From: PALSA-693 sp963781155
Lineage (GTDB): Bacteria; Actinomycetota; Acidimicrobiia; Acidimicrobiales; Palsa-688
Length of the DNA stretch: 64,000 nt
Assembly: GCA_963781155.1 (NCBI GenBank)
Contig: CAWAEC010000006.1
Coordinates: forward strand, 620,001 to 684,000
Reading direction: 5' to 3'
The notes under the pieces were generated by a model, which ran no database searches, was not told where the DNA came from, and was given only the letters and a program-made list of their open reading frames with translations. Both the position numbers and the translations under genes were made by a program. Below are positions 19,086-27,632 of the stretch, piece after piece (positions within the stretch are counted from its first letter, which is position 1; every line of letters begins with the position of its first letter).

Positions 19086-19148
19086 TGAGTCGGCCTCGGC
19101 GCTGGGCCGAGAAACGTAAGCAAGGTTCATAAGACTGGAGGGGAAGCA

Positions 19149-20408
19149 GTGAAACTCGAGGACATGATCATCATCAGTGTCGACGACCACGTGATCGAGC
19201 CCGCGGATATGTATGAAGGGCATTTGTCCGGGCGCTGGGCCGGAAAAGCGCCACGACTGGTCGCAGATGATGCGGGCAAGGAAAGCTGGACGGTGATGGG
19301 CGAGCGTCTGTCCACCGTGACCGCGATCGGCGCCACGGTCGGTTGGCCCAAGGATGAGTGGGGATTCGATCCGAGCTCTACGTCTGAGATGCGTCCCGGC
19401 TGTTACGACCTCGATGAGCGCATCAGGGACATGAACCGGAACGGCATCCTTGCCTCGATGTGTTTCGCCACCTTCCCCGGCTTCAGCGGGCGGGGATTCC
19501 ACGACATGGCGGACAAAGACCTGGCACTCGTCTTGCTCCAGGCTTACAACGACTGGCACATCGACGAGTTGTGCACGGCGTACCCTGGGCGGTTCATCCC
19601 GCTCAGCATGGGACCAACCTGGGACATGGACGCGCTGGTAACGGAAGTGCATCGCGTGGCCGGCAAGGGTTGCCGGGCCATCAGCATGCCCGAGCTTCCG
19701 TTTGTGCAGGACATACCGAGTTATCACAGTGACTGGTGGGATCCCTTGTTCAGCGCAGTCAGCGATGAAGGCATGGTCGTCTGCTTGCACATCGGACAGG
19801 GGTTCGCGGCAGTGCGGCAGGCCGATGACGCCCCCAAAGACAACCTGATGATCCTCTCGACGCAGGTGTCGATGATCGCCGCCCAGGACATTCTGTGGGG
19901 GCCGTCGCTGCGCAAATTCCCGGATCTCAAGATCGCCTGGTCGGAAGGTGGTATCGGTTGGTTGCCTTTCTATCTCGATCGTTGTGACCGCCACTATCAG
20001 AACCAGCGGTGGCTCCGACAGGACTTCGGGGACAAGCTGCCAAGTGAGGTTTTCAAGGAACACTGCCTGGCGTGTTTCATCGCGGATCCGTCCGCACTGG
20101 TAGTCCGGGACCGTATCGGTATCGATACCATCGCTTTCGAGAGTGACTATCCGCATTCGGATTGCCTGTGGCCCGACGCCCCCGAGCACCTCTTCGCCGA
20201 GCTCGAGGGGGCGGGCGCCAGCGATGTCGACACCCAGAAAATCTCCTGGGAGAACGCAGCCCGCTTCTTCGCGTGGGATCCGTTCCAGCACGTCCGGCGG
20301 GAGGAAGCCACCGTCGGGGCCTTGCGCGCCCAGGCCGCAGACGTCGACGTCACCATCCGGTCCCGGGCCGAATGGCGTACCCGCTACGAGGCGAAGCTCA
20401 GTGCCTGA
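19149..20408 (+). CDS. Amidohydrolase-2 family protein
   Basis: 419 residues from a GTG with GGAGGGG before it. Motifs: ISVDDHVIEPADMY at the N-terminus, CLHIGQGF in the middle, and FESDYPHSD at the metal Asp. It is longer than its neighbours, with an additional C-terminal segment after residue 360. It lies 63 bp after the previous amidohydrolase and 44 bp before the SDR gene, so the three are probably cotranscribed. Confidence 0.84.
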   Translation: MKLEDMIIISVDDHVIEPADMYEGHLSGRWAGKAPRLVADDAGKESWTVMGERLSTVTAIGATVGWPKDEWGFDPSSTSEMRPGCYDLDERIRDMNRNGILASMCFATFPGFSGRGFHDMADKDLALVLLQAYNDWHIDELCTAYPGRFIPLSMGPTWDMDALVTEVHRVAGKGCRAISMPELPFVQDIPSYHSDWWDPLFSAVSDEGMVVCLHIGQGFAAVRQADDAPKDNLMILSTQVSMIAAQDILWGPSLRKFPDLKIAWSEGGIGWLPFYLDRCDRHYQNQRWLRQDFGDKLPSEVFKEHCLACFIADPSALVVRDRIGIDTIAFESDYPHSDCLWPDAPEHLFAELEGAGASDVDTQKISWENAARFFAWDPFQHVRREEATVGALRAQAADVDVTIRSRAEWRTRYEAKLSA

Positions 20409-20452
20409 GCTGAGCGGGCGTCGACCCTGACCAAGCTCGAGGGGAGGCCTCA

Positions 20453-21232
20453 ATGCCGTTTGTGATCGACCTGGAGGGCCGGGGCGCCCTGGTAACCGGG
20501 GCAGGGCAGGGCGTAGGGCGGGCGATCGCCACCGTGCTTTCACAAGCCAATGCGAAGGTCGTTGTCAATGACGTCGTGGCAGAGCGGGCGCGGGTCGTGG
20601 TTGACGAGATCAACGCCGGTGGAGGCGCCGCCCAGGCTGCCGTGTTCAGCGTGACCGACTGGGAAAGTGTGGAGTTGGCTATCGACCAGGTCGGTGGCGT
20701 GGACATCCTCGTCAACAACGCTGGCAATGCCGGCGCCGAGGGTTTCAACCTCGGCAGATTCGTCGACTCGACGCCACCCGAGTGGGAGAGATACTTCGCC
20801 GTCAACCTTTACGGCGTCATGCACTGCACGCGTGCGGTGCTTCCCGGCATGATCGAACGGGAAGACGGTCGTATCGTCACCATCGTTTCCGACGCGGCGC
20901 GCTTCGGCGACGTCAACATGGCCGCCTACGCTGCCGCCAAGGCCGGCGCCGCGGGGTTCACGCGCTCCATCGCCCGGGAGGTAGGCCGCTACGGCATCAC
21001 GGTCAACAACGTCGCCCTTGGGGCCATTCATTCGGGCGGGTCTGCCAGTGCCGACGCGGAAACGCCGGATATCACCGAACGCCGGATGCGAATGATGAGG
21101 TCGTACGTCATTCGCAGGCCGGGCGAGCCCGACGACATAGCCGCGATGGTGGCCTTCCTGGTCAGCCCGCAAGCCTCCTGGATCACCGGCCAGACCTATC
21201 CCGTCAACGGCGGATACACGTTTGCGCTGTAA
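20453..21232 (+). CDS. Short-chain dehydrogenase/reductase
   Basis: 259 residues with the classical SDR features: TGAGQGVG cofactor loop (15-22), NNAG (88-91), Ser in IVSDAA (near 146) and YxxxK at 159-163. GGGGAGG-like ribosome binding sequence lies just upstream of the ATG. Asp40 at the end of beta-2 favours NAD(H). It would oxidise or reduce a hydroxyl/keto group in the pathway of the neighbouring hydrolases. Confidence 0.88.
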   Translation: MPFVIDLEGRGALVTGAGQGVGRAIATVLSQANAKVVVNDVVAERARVVVDEINAGGGAAQAAVFSVTDWESVELAIDQVGGVDILVNNAGNAGAEGFNLGRFVDSTPPEWERYFAVNLYGVMHCTRAVLPGMIEREDGRIVTIVSDAARFGDVNMAAYAAAKAGAAGFTRSIAREVGRYGITVNNVALGAIHSGGSASADAETPDITERRMRMMRSYVIRRPGEPDDIAAMVAFLVSPQASWITGQTYPVNGGYTFAL

Positions 21233-21292
21233 CGGGGCTGCTGGTGGGCGGGAGGCGCCGGCGTCAGGAGTCCACGCCGGCACCTCGGGCGG

Positions 21293-22444
21293 TCAGAGCT
21301 CGTAGAGTCGCTCTGCGCTCCCGCCGGCAATCTGACACTGCTGCTCCGGACTCAGGCTCTCGATGGCCTTGACAAGCTCGTCTGTGACGCCGGGGATCTT
21401 GGCGTCGGGGTGCGGGTAGTCGCTGGCCCAGATAATGCGGTCCGCGCCCACCAGCTCGGAGTTGGCCGTAAAAGCCAACGTCGACTCGTCGGTGTCGAAA
21501 CTGATCCAACACTGACGCCGGAAATACTCAGAGGGCTCCATCTTCAACACCGGGACATCCCAATCGAAGACTTCATAGTGATGATCGAGTCGCTCCAGCC
21601 AAGGGACAATCCAGCCGCCGTTGGACTCGAGAAAGATCAGTCGCAGGTCCGGGTACCGCTCGCACACGCCGCCTGCAATCAGAAAGGTCAGCGAGTTCAT
21701 CATGTCGAACGGATTGGCGATCGCCTGCGTGAAGAAGATGTTGTCGGTCACCGAGCGTTCAGACCCCGGGGCGACTGCGTTTCGATTCTCGATGGCTTGC
21801 CTGGTCGTGTTCGACGCCTCGTTGAGGCGAAGCCCCACGCAGGCACCGGGCAGGTCGGCTGCCAGGAACGGGTGCAGGCCGAGCGGCATCCCCGTGTCGC
21901 TCGCCGCCTCCCAGATGGGGTCATAGACCGGATGGTGGAACGGCTTCCACTCCGCAGTCGGATTGGGTCGGATAAAGGCGGCCTTGATCCCAGGAAGCTC
22001 GGCGGCGCGCCGGATTTCACGCGCCGACCGCTCGATGTCCTGCTGGGGAACTACCGCGGCCCCCCACAGCCGCCCGTTCGACTCCGTCACATGGTCGGAG
22101 AGCCAGTTGTTGTAGGCCTGGCATTGGACGTCTGCGAAGTCGACGTCCGGTTCGTTTTGGATTCCCAGGAAGAGGGTCGGGTACAGCACTGACACGTCGA
22201 TGCCTTCACTGTCCATGTCCTCCAGACGCGGAGCCGCCTGATGGCCGCCCGGGCGCATCATGGGGTCACTGAGCCGGGACGACACACTCTCTGCCGGTGT
22301 CTCCGTGCGCGCCCGCGTCCCACCCCAGTTTTCGACGATACGCTCGGACCATTCCTTGCTGGCGTGATCCGCCAGGGCCGGGATCATGTTCGGATGTTCG
22401 AACACGTGGCCGTCAGAATCCACAAACTTCAGACCGTTCTTCAT
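21293..22444 (-). CDS. Amidohydrolase-2 family protein
   Basis: 383 residues from the ATG at 22444, chosen because conserved sequence (KFVDSDGHVFEHPNM) starts right there; a GTG at 22504 would add 20 unconserved residues. It shares MDSEGIDVSVLYPT, LGLHPF and WASDYPHPD with the protein at 17925 and is clearly its paralogue, but is on the opposite strand. It may be cotranscribed with the solute-binding lipoprotein upstream of it. Confidence 0.84.
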   Translation of the reverse strand: MKNGLKFVDSDGHVFEHPNMIPALADHASKEWSERIVENWGGTRARTETPAESVSSRLSDPMMRPGGHQAAPRLEDMDSEGIDVSVLYPTLFLGIQNEPDVDFADVQCQAYNNWLSDHVTESNGRLWGAAVVPQQDIERSAREIRRAAELPGIKAAFIRPNPTAEWKPFHHPVYDPIWEAASDTGMPLGLHPFLAADLPGACVGLRLNEASNTTRQAIENRNAVAPGSERSVTDNIFFTQAIANPFDMMNSLTFLIAGGVCERYPDLRLIFLESNGGWIVPWLERLDHHYEVFDWDVPVLKMEPSEYFRRQCWISFDTDESTLAFTANSELVGADRIIWASDYPHPDAKIPGVTDELVKAIESLSPEQQCQIAGGSAERLYEL

Positions 22445-22573
22445 CGGGCGTTCGTCCCTCCCATCGCTGGAATTTCCCTTTTGCTGTTCGGAGTCTATCC
22501 CCACGTCCCACTGAGTGCACCGGGACCTCGGGGGCCACAGTCAAGGAGTGGCACCGGCCGGATGTTGTGGGCC

Positions 22574-23869
22574 TCACTGGTTGATCAATGTCCCGCAGAT
22601 CGGCTTTGGAGTCGCGACCAGAAAGTGCGAACCCTGGAGTTGGTCGATGTAGACACACTCCGTTTTGGGAGGAGTCTGGTAGTCCGGGAAGTTCACCGGG
22701 TCCGAGAGGAGCCCGCCGGCCGTGTAGTTGGTGACCTGGCGCAGATTGCTGATAAAGGAGGCCCGGGTCGGGTTTTGCCCGGCCACCTCGAGGCCTTTGA
22801 TCAGTAGATCGGCCGAGGTCCAGCCTTCGGACCAGTCGAATCCTGGAGTCCCGCTGAAATTCTCGTACTGCTTGAATGCCGCCTGCTCCGACTGGGTCGC
22901 GGCGGTGTGCAGCTCGACCGGGACCTGCTCGACCGCGAAGTAGGCGCCTTGACCGGTTGCCACGGCTTCGGGATCATCCAGGAACGGCTGACCATAGCCG
23001 GTGGCCAGTGTGGCCACCTTCCAGTTGATGCCGGCCTGCTTGCCGGCGGCCAGGACGGCGAGCAAGGTGTTGCCGTCGATAGGGGCGTCCAGGCCGTTGA
23101 CGTTGGCGCTCTTCATGGCGAGCACCATCGGAGTGACGTCCACGGTCCCGAACGGGAGTGAAACATTCACGTAGGAGACCGTCAGCCCGGCCATGCGGTC
23201 AGCCTGAGCGTCTCCGAGGGCGGATGCCTTCGAGGACGGAGATTCCCCGTAGCCCAGGACGGCGACGCGCGTCGCGCCATGCTCCTTGTCGAATATCGAA
23301 GTCGTGGTGTAAATCGGGTTGCTGGCGTAGACCGCGTAGAGAGTCGAAAACATGTTGGAGTAGGAGGACTCTGTCCATTCCGGCCCGTCATATCCTCCAC
23401 CCACCACCGGCACGTTCTGCGAGGCCAGGTACTTGGCGGCCCCAAAGGCAAACGGACTGTTGTAGTCGACGGCGAACGCGCCGTCGTTGAGGGCCACGCC
23501 CGCGGCGGTGAGGCCGCCGGTCGGGCTCGAGGTGTCGTCCAGGGTCACGACCTTGATCTTTCTGCCGTATACGCCCCCCTGCGCATTCTGAGCGTCGATA
23601 CGGGCCATGAATCCGTTCGGAATTCCCGGCATGGAATTCGAGGAGTCGGATCCGGTCTCAGAGGTAATGAGCGCGACCTTGATGCTGGTCGTGCCTACCC
23701 CGGGTGCGCTCGCGGTATTTCCTGCCGGCGCGGTGGACACGGAAGAGGTCCCGCCCGTCGAGCCGCCACTCGACGATTTCTTCGAGCTTCCGCACGCGCC
23801 AACCAGCAGCGCAAACGACAGCAGCAGGCCGACGACCACACGACCCTCGCGACGACCCAGCGACGGCAT
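22574..23869 (-). CDS. ABC transporter substrate-binding lipoprotein, branched-chain amino acid type
   Basis: 431 residues. An N-terminal signal peptide ends in the lipobox LVGAC (Cys26), followed by a Ser/Gly-rich linker. The mature part is a periplasmic-binding-protein type I fold (IKVALITSETGSDSSN; ALNDGAFAVDYNSPFAFG), as in LivK/amide-binding receptors that in actinobacteria also bind aromatic or steroid acids. No permease or ATPase gene is next to it. Its position next to the degradation enzymes suggests it captures the substrate or a related acid. Confidence 0.85.
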   Translation of the reverse strand: MPSLGRREGRVVVGLLLSFALLVGACGSSKKSSSGGSTGGTSSVSTAPAGNTASAPGVGTTSIKVALITSETGSDSSNSMPGIPNGFMARIDAQNAQGGVYGRKIKVVTLDDTSSPTGGLTAAGVALNDGAFAVDYNSPFAFGAAKYLASQNVPVVGGGYDGPEWTESSYSNMFSTLYAVYASNPIYTTTSIFDKEHGATRVAVLGYGESPSSKASALGDAQADRMAGLTVSYVNVSLPFGTVDVTPMVLAMKSANVNGLDAPIDGNTLLAVLAAGKQAGINWKVATLATGYGQPFLDDPEAVATGQGAYFAVEQVPVELHTAATQSEQAAFKQYENFSGTPGFDWSEGWTSADLLIKGLEVAGQNPTRASFISNLRQVTNYTAGGLLSDPVNFPDYQTPPKTECVYIDQLQGSHFLVATPKPICGTLINQ

Positions 23870-24179
23870 CTATCGTCCCTCCCCCCAAGCCGCCAAGCGC
23901 GACTTGTCTACCAGAACCGTAACATCCTTCCGCCGCCCGGGCAAGTGAAATCCTACGACCGGTTAATAATCGGCATGCGGTCGACCGGTGCGTGCGTTGG
24001 CTTCGTGATTGCCAACGCGGCCTGATCACAGTAGATTTGAAACATCCGGTGACTTTCCGGTTTCCCTGGGAGTGGACTGAGGTGGCAGCAACCAGCAGGG
24101 CCGGGATGGCGACGAGCAGACGACTGCCCGCCACGCCGGCCCCGGTTCCACGCCGGGTGCGATCAACATCGGCGCCCTG
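23870..24179. promoter_or_regulatory. Divergent promoter region with candidate operator
   Basis: 310 bp between the lipoprotein gene and the DHA2 transporter. Around 23948-23982 the octamer CGACCGGT occurs twice (23949-23956 and 23974-23981) with GGTTAATAATCGG between them, and TTAATAAT is unusually AT-rich for this genome. This is a reasonable candidate promoter/operator for the transporter, possibly bound by the TetR protein encoded at 25787. No gene is visible in it. Confidence 0.35.
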
Positions 24180-25712
24180 ATGCCCGGCACGGCGGTCGTT
24201 GCCGGCCGGCTGGACTCACGGTTATGGAAACTGGCGATAGTCGTCGTCCTGGGCACGATGATGTCGATCCTCGACACGACGATCGTCAGTGTCGCCATCG
24301 AGACGCTGGGTCGATCATTGAACACCTCGATCGGGACGATTCAGTGGGTGAGCACCGGGTACCTCCTCTCGCTGGGGATGGTGATCCCGCTGACGACGTG
24401 GGTGATCGAGCGCTTTGGGGCCAAGACGATGTGGATGGTCTCGGTGGCGCTGTTCCTGGCGGGGTCGCTGCTGAGCGGCTTGTCGACCTCGGTGACCATG
24501 CTCATCGTCTTCCGGGTCATCCAGGGAGCAGGTGGTGGGATGATCATGCCGATCGGCCAGACGATCCTGGCGCAGGAGGCGGGACCCGCCCGTATGGCCA
24601 GGGTGATGAGTGCAGTTGGCGTTCCGATGTTGATCGCTCCTGTGGTGGGCCCCACGCTGGGGGGGCTGATCGTTCAGACCCTCTCCTGGCGGTGGATCTT
24701 CTTTATCAATATCCCGATCGGGATCGTGGCGCTGCTGTTCGCCTGGCGCATGCTCCCTGTTGACGTCCGCCAACCGGGGCGCCGGCTCGACTTGCTGGGG
24801 TTCTTGCTGCTCTCGCCCGGTCTGGCCCTCATCTTCTACAGCCTCACCGAACTTGGGGTCGACGGAGGCATCCGGAACGTCGCCCAGGGTGTCATCCTGG
24901 GTGCCGGCATTGCGCTCACGGTGCTGTTCGTCGTGCATGCCCTCCGACACACGCACGCCCTGCTCGACCTTCGGCTGTTCGCCAACCGAAATTTTGCCGC
25001 CTCCAGCTGCACGGTCTTTCCGTTGAGCGGTGCGCTCTTCGGAGTCCTTTTTATTCTTCCCTTGTACTATCAGGTGGTCCGGGGGGCCAGTCCCCTGGTC
25101 GCCGGACTGCTGCTGGCTCCGCAGGAGCTGGGGGCAATGGCAGCCATGTCAGTGACCGGCAGGCTGGCCGATCGGTTCGGGCCTGGCTGGGTCGTGCTCA
25201 GCGGGGGAGTGCTGGTCGTCGCCGGCACCATTCCGTATGTTGACCTGACGGCAAATACCAGCAAGGCGGTTCTTGCCACGGCTCTCGTCGTCCGGGGCGT
25301 CGGCCTGGGATCCACGCTGATGCCAGCCATGGCCGCCGCGTACCGGACGTTGCCGCGAGATGCGGTGGCCCGGGCCACGCCGCTGCTCAGCATCGTGAGC
25401 AGGATGGGGGCATCCCTGGGAACAGCGATGCTGGCGGTCATCCTGGAACAAGGTGTTGCCACCGCGCTGCCGGGTCACGCCAGCGGGCTTTCGGCGCTTG
25501 CCGGTCAACAGCAAAACTCGACGACTCTGGCGCCGATCGCGGCCGCGTTCGGTCACACGCTCTGGTGGTCTCTGATCATGTCGGCCGTCGCCATCGTTCC
25601 TGCCGTGCTGCTGCCGCGAAGCCCTCCGCCTGAAATTTCGGAAGCGGGGCGCGGCCGGGCGGACCTGTCGGGGGTCGTCGACGCCCTCGAGCCAATAGAA
25701 GGCGTCGGTTGA
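24180..25712 (+). CDS. DHA2-family MFS drug/metabolite exporter (EmrB/QacA type)
   Basis: 510 residues with 14 predicted membrane helices. Typical segments are MMSILDTTIVSVAIETLG in helix 1, motif A-like region after helix 2 (ERFGAKTMW), motif C in helix 5 (VVGPTLGGLI) and SWRWIFFINIPIG in helix 6. Members expel drugs or metabolites by proton antiport. The TetR gene 74 bp downstream is probably its regulator. Confidence 0.9.
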   Translation: MPGTAVVAGRLDSRLWKLAIVVVLGTMMSILDTTIVSVAIETLGRSLNTSIGTIQWVSTGYLLSLGMVIPLTTWVIERFGAKTMWMVSVALFLAGSLLSGLSTSVTMLIVFRVIQGAGGGMIMPIGQTILAQEAGPARMARVMSAVGVPMLIAPVVGPTLGGLIVQTLSWRWIFFINIPIGIVALLFAWRMLPVDVRQPGRRLDLLGFLLLSPGLALIFYSLTELGVDGGIRNVAQGVILGAGIALTVLFVVHALRHTHALLDLRLFANRNFAASSCTVFPLSGALFGVLFILPLYYQVVRGASPLVAGLLLAPQELGAMAAMSVTGRLADRFGPGWVVLSGGVLVVAGTIPYVDLTANTSKAVLATALVVRGVGLGSTLMPAMAAAYRTLPRDAVARATPLLSIVSRMGASLGTAMLAVILEQGVATALPGHASGLSALAGQQQNSTTLAPIAAAFGHTLWWSLIMSAVAIVPAVLLPRSPPPEISEAGRGRADLSGVVDALEPIEGVG

Positions 25713-25786
25713 TGCCGCATTCGGGGGCGCAGACCGCCTCCGTCGGGCCCCCCACGAGCAAGGGCCTTCACTAGGCTGCCGTTCCT

Positions 25787-26470
25787 ATGGCCGACCCCTC
25801 CGGAGCGGAGCCGTTCCGGAAACCGGGACGCCCGGCCGACGGCGACTCCGAGGAGACCCGGCGCCGTATCGATGACACGGCACTTCGGCTTTTCGGGGCG
25901 TACGGGTACGCCCAGACTACGGTGAAGAGCATTGCCCTCGAGGCCGGCCTGACGAGCGCGGCGGTCTACCACTATTCGCCATCGAAGCGCGACCTGTTCA
26001 CGGCCCTGGCCTCTTCGGCTATCGCCCGGGCGGTGGGTCCCCTGGAGTGTGCCGCCCGGCGTGAGACCGCGTTAGGGGATCGCCTAGATGCTCTTCTCAC
26101 GCAGATGCTGGCAACCGACGAGGAGTTTCCGGATCTGGCTCGGTTTATGATCGTCCTCACGGGCGACGCGGCCCGTTATCCCGAACTCCGGGAGACATAT
26201 GAGGCGGTCATCGCCGCCTACACGGAGCTCTGTCTCTGGCTGGCGTCAGACGCTCAGATCGCCTCGGAGATATCAACTGTGGCCGATGCACCGACGGTGG
26301 CCCGAATGCTCGCGGGGGCCGTTCTGGGTATCACGTCACTCCTCGCGAGCACTCCGCCGGGCCAGCACGGCCCGATTGTCGGGTGCGCGAAGCTGCTTCT
26401 CTCGGCCCGCCTGTTTACGGACCAGGAAGGTCAACGGATCACGTCCCGACGAACAGGTCCCCGGTCATAA
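25787..26470 (+). CDS. TetR/AcrR family transcriptional regulator
   Basis: 227 residues. Helix-turn-helix in residues 25-70: IDDTALRLFGAYGYAQTTVK then SIALEAGLTSAAVYHYSPSK. It follows the DHA2 exporter and is probably its repressor. Its 3' end overlaps the 3' end of the convergent TetR gene by 32 bp (26439-26470), an arrangement in which each transcript would be antisense to the other's end. Confidence 0.88.
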   Translation: MADPSGAEPFRKPGRPADGDSEETRRRIDDTALRLFGAYGYAQTTVKSIALEAGLTSAAVYHYSPSKRDLFTALASSAIARAVGPLECAARRETALGDRLDALLTQMLATDEEFPDLARFMIVLTGDAARYPELRETYEAVIAAYTELCLWLASDAQIASEISTVADAPTVARMLAGAVLGITSLLASTPPGQHGPIVGCAKLLLSARLFTDQEGQRITSRRTGPRS

Positions 26471-27053
26471 TCGCCTCGAGCGCGTGGATCGCGCCCCGAT
26501 ACTCCTTCGGTGTCGCGGCGGCAACCGTCGCCATGCCTTCGATAAGTCCCATAAACAGCCGAACCAATGCGTCCCGATCGATGTCGCCCCGGACCTCTCC
26601 CGCAGTCAGGCCCTGGTCCACCAGACTCCCGTAATAGTCTTCGAAGGACTTTATGATCGTGACTCTGGCCTCGGCGAACTCCGGGTACCGGAGGGCGTCG
26701 GGAAGGATTCCGGCCGAGAAGGCGGCCAGCTCCGGCCGCTCGCCATAGATTGCGGCCGAGTCCTCCAGGAGCAGAATCATCTTTGATTTCAAGGAAAGAC
26801 GCAGACTGGCGACATGGGCTGTGCGCTGGACGATGAAGTCGCGCACGTCCTCCAAGAGGGACGTGACCAGCGCGTCCTTCGAAGGGAAATAGTGATAGAC
26901 GGTGCTGCTCGTGATGCCCGCGCCTTCTGCGATGCTTCGCAAAGTGGTACGGGCGTAGCCGCGATCACCCAGTTGCCGCAGCGCCACTTCCAAGATGCGC
27001 TGCCGCGTCTGTTCTCCGTCCGCCTCCAGTGGCCGGCCGCGCCGTGGTCCCAC
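26439..27053 (-). CDS. TetR/AcrR family transcriptional regulator
   Basis: 204 residues from a GTG at 27053. Helix-turn-helix: RILEVALRQLGDRGYARTTL then RSIAEGAGITSSTVYHYFPS. It is similar to the neighbouring TetR protein at the DNA-binding end but diverges afterwards. A possible target is the second DHA2 exporter (27633), which points away from it beyond a 570-bp relic region. Confidence 0.88.
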   Translation of the reverse strand: MGPRRGRPLEADGEQTRQRILEVALRQLGDRGYARTTLRSIAEGAGITSSTVYHYFPSKDALVTSLLEDVRDFIVQRTAHVASLRLSLKSKMILLLEDSAAIYGERPELAAFSAGILPDALRYPEFAEARVTIIKSFEDYYGSLVDQGLTAGEVRGDIDRDALVRLFMGLIEGMATVAAATPKEYRGAIHALEAIMTGDLFVGT

Positions 27054-27062
27054 CTCCGAACT

Positions 27063-27430
27063 CTAACTCGCGTCGGAAACTTCAGGACGTTGATCAGATG
27101 AAGGTTCGACGGCAAGGCGCCGTCGTTGAGGGACAACCGTGTATTTGGGATCCAGTGCCGATGTCAGGCGGGATTCGAATATGGCGAAGCGGGTCAAGGC
27201 CGAAGCCGCCACGAAGGGTGGCGCTGATGGCGGCGCCCGCGAGGGTGCCGCCAGAGCGCCAAGCGCTCGTGACGCCACCACGTAGTTGCGGAAGTACTTC
27301 TGGTGCTCGATGACGTAGCGACGATGCCGCCCAGGAATGCGATGTCCGGGCCCGCGCGCAGCGGCGCGTGGAGGTCTGCCACGGCGCTGGTCCGGCTGAA
27401 GCGGGGATCGACATCTGGACGTAACGGACA
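27063..27430 (-). pseudogene. Broken formate dehydrogenase alpha-subunit piece joined to an NrfD-like tail
   Basis: Reading leftward from about 27430, one frame gives VDPRFSRTSAVADLHAPLRA and GPDIAFLGGIV, the molybdopterin-binding segment of FdnG-type formate dehydrogenases. After a one-base shift near 27315-27322 the next frame continues RYVIEHQKYFRNYVV, as in the same protein. Then the reading changes to a segment ending TRFAIFESRLTSALDPKYTV and VPQRRR, which resembles the C-terminus of NrfD-like membrane subunits. Everything between is missing, so an internal deletion probably fused two genes of an fdh-nrfD operon. No function is expected. The NrfD part is the less certain. Confidence 0.6.
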
Positions 27431-27632
27431 AAGGGCGCAAAGCCTCACGCGACCGCCCCACCGCGGACAGTCCGGGTCGGTGATGGCGGGCGTGCCACAA
27501 TCTGGTGAACTCTCATGCCCAGAGGAAGCGAGTGATCCCCGAACCGATGAGCCGCCATTCGGTCCCTCTTTTTCCCAAGTTCGGGATGGTCCGGCGCACC
27601 GGTGGCCGCGATCACTACAGTGCAGGCCCGTC

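Noticed and set aside
18396..20543. 715-codon open frame on the minus strand
   Set aside because: It is antisense to two amidohydrolase genes with clear motifs; it has low-complexity, Arg/Pro/Gly-rich sequence and arises from GC-rich codon usage.
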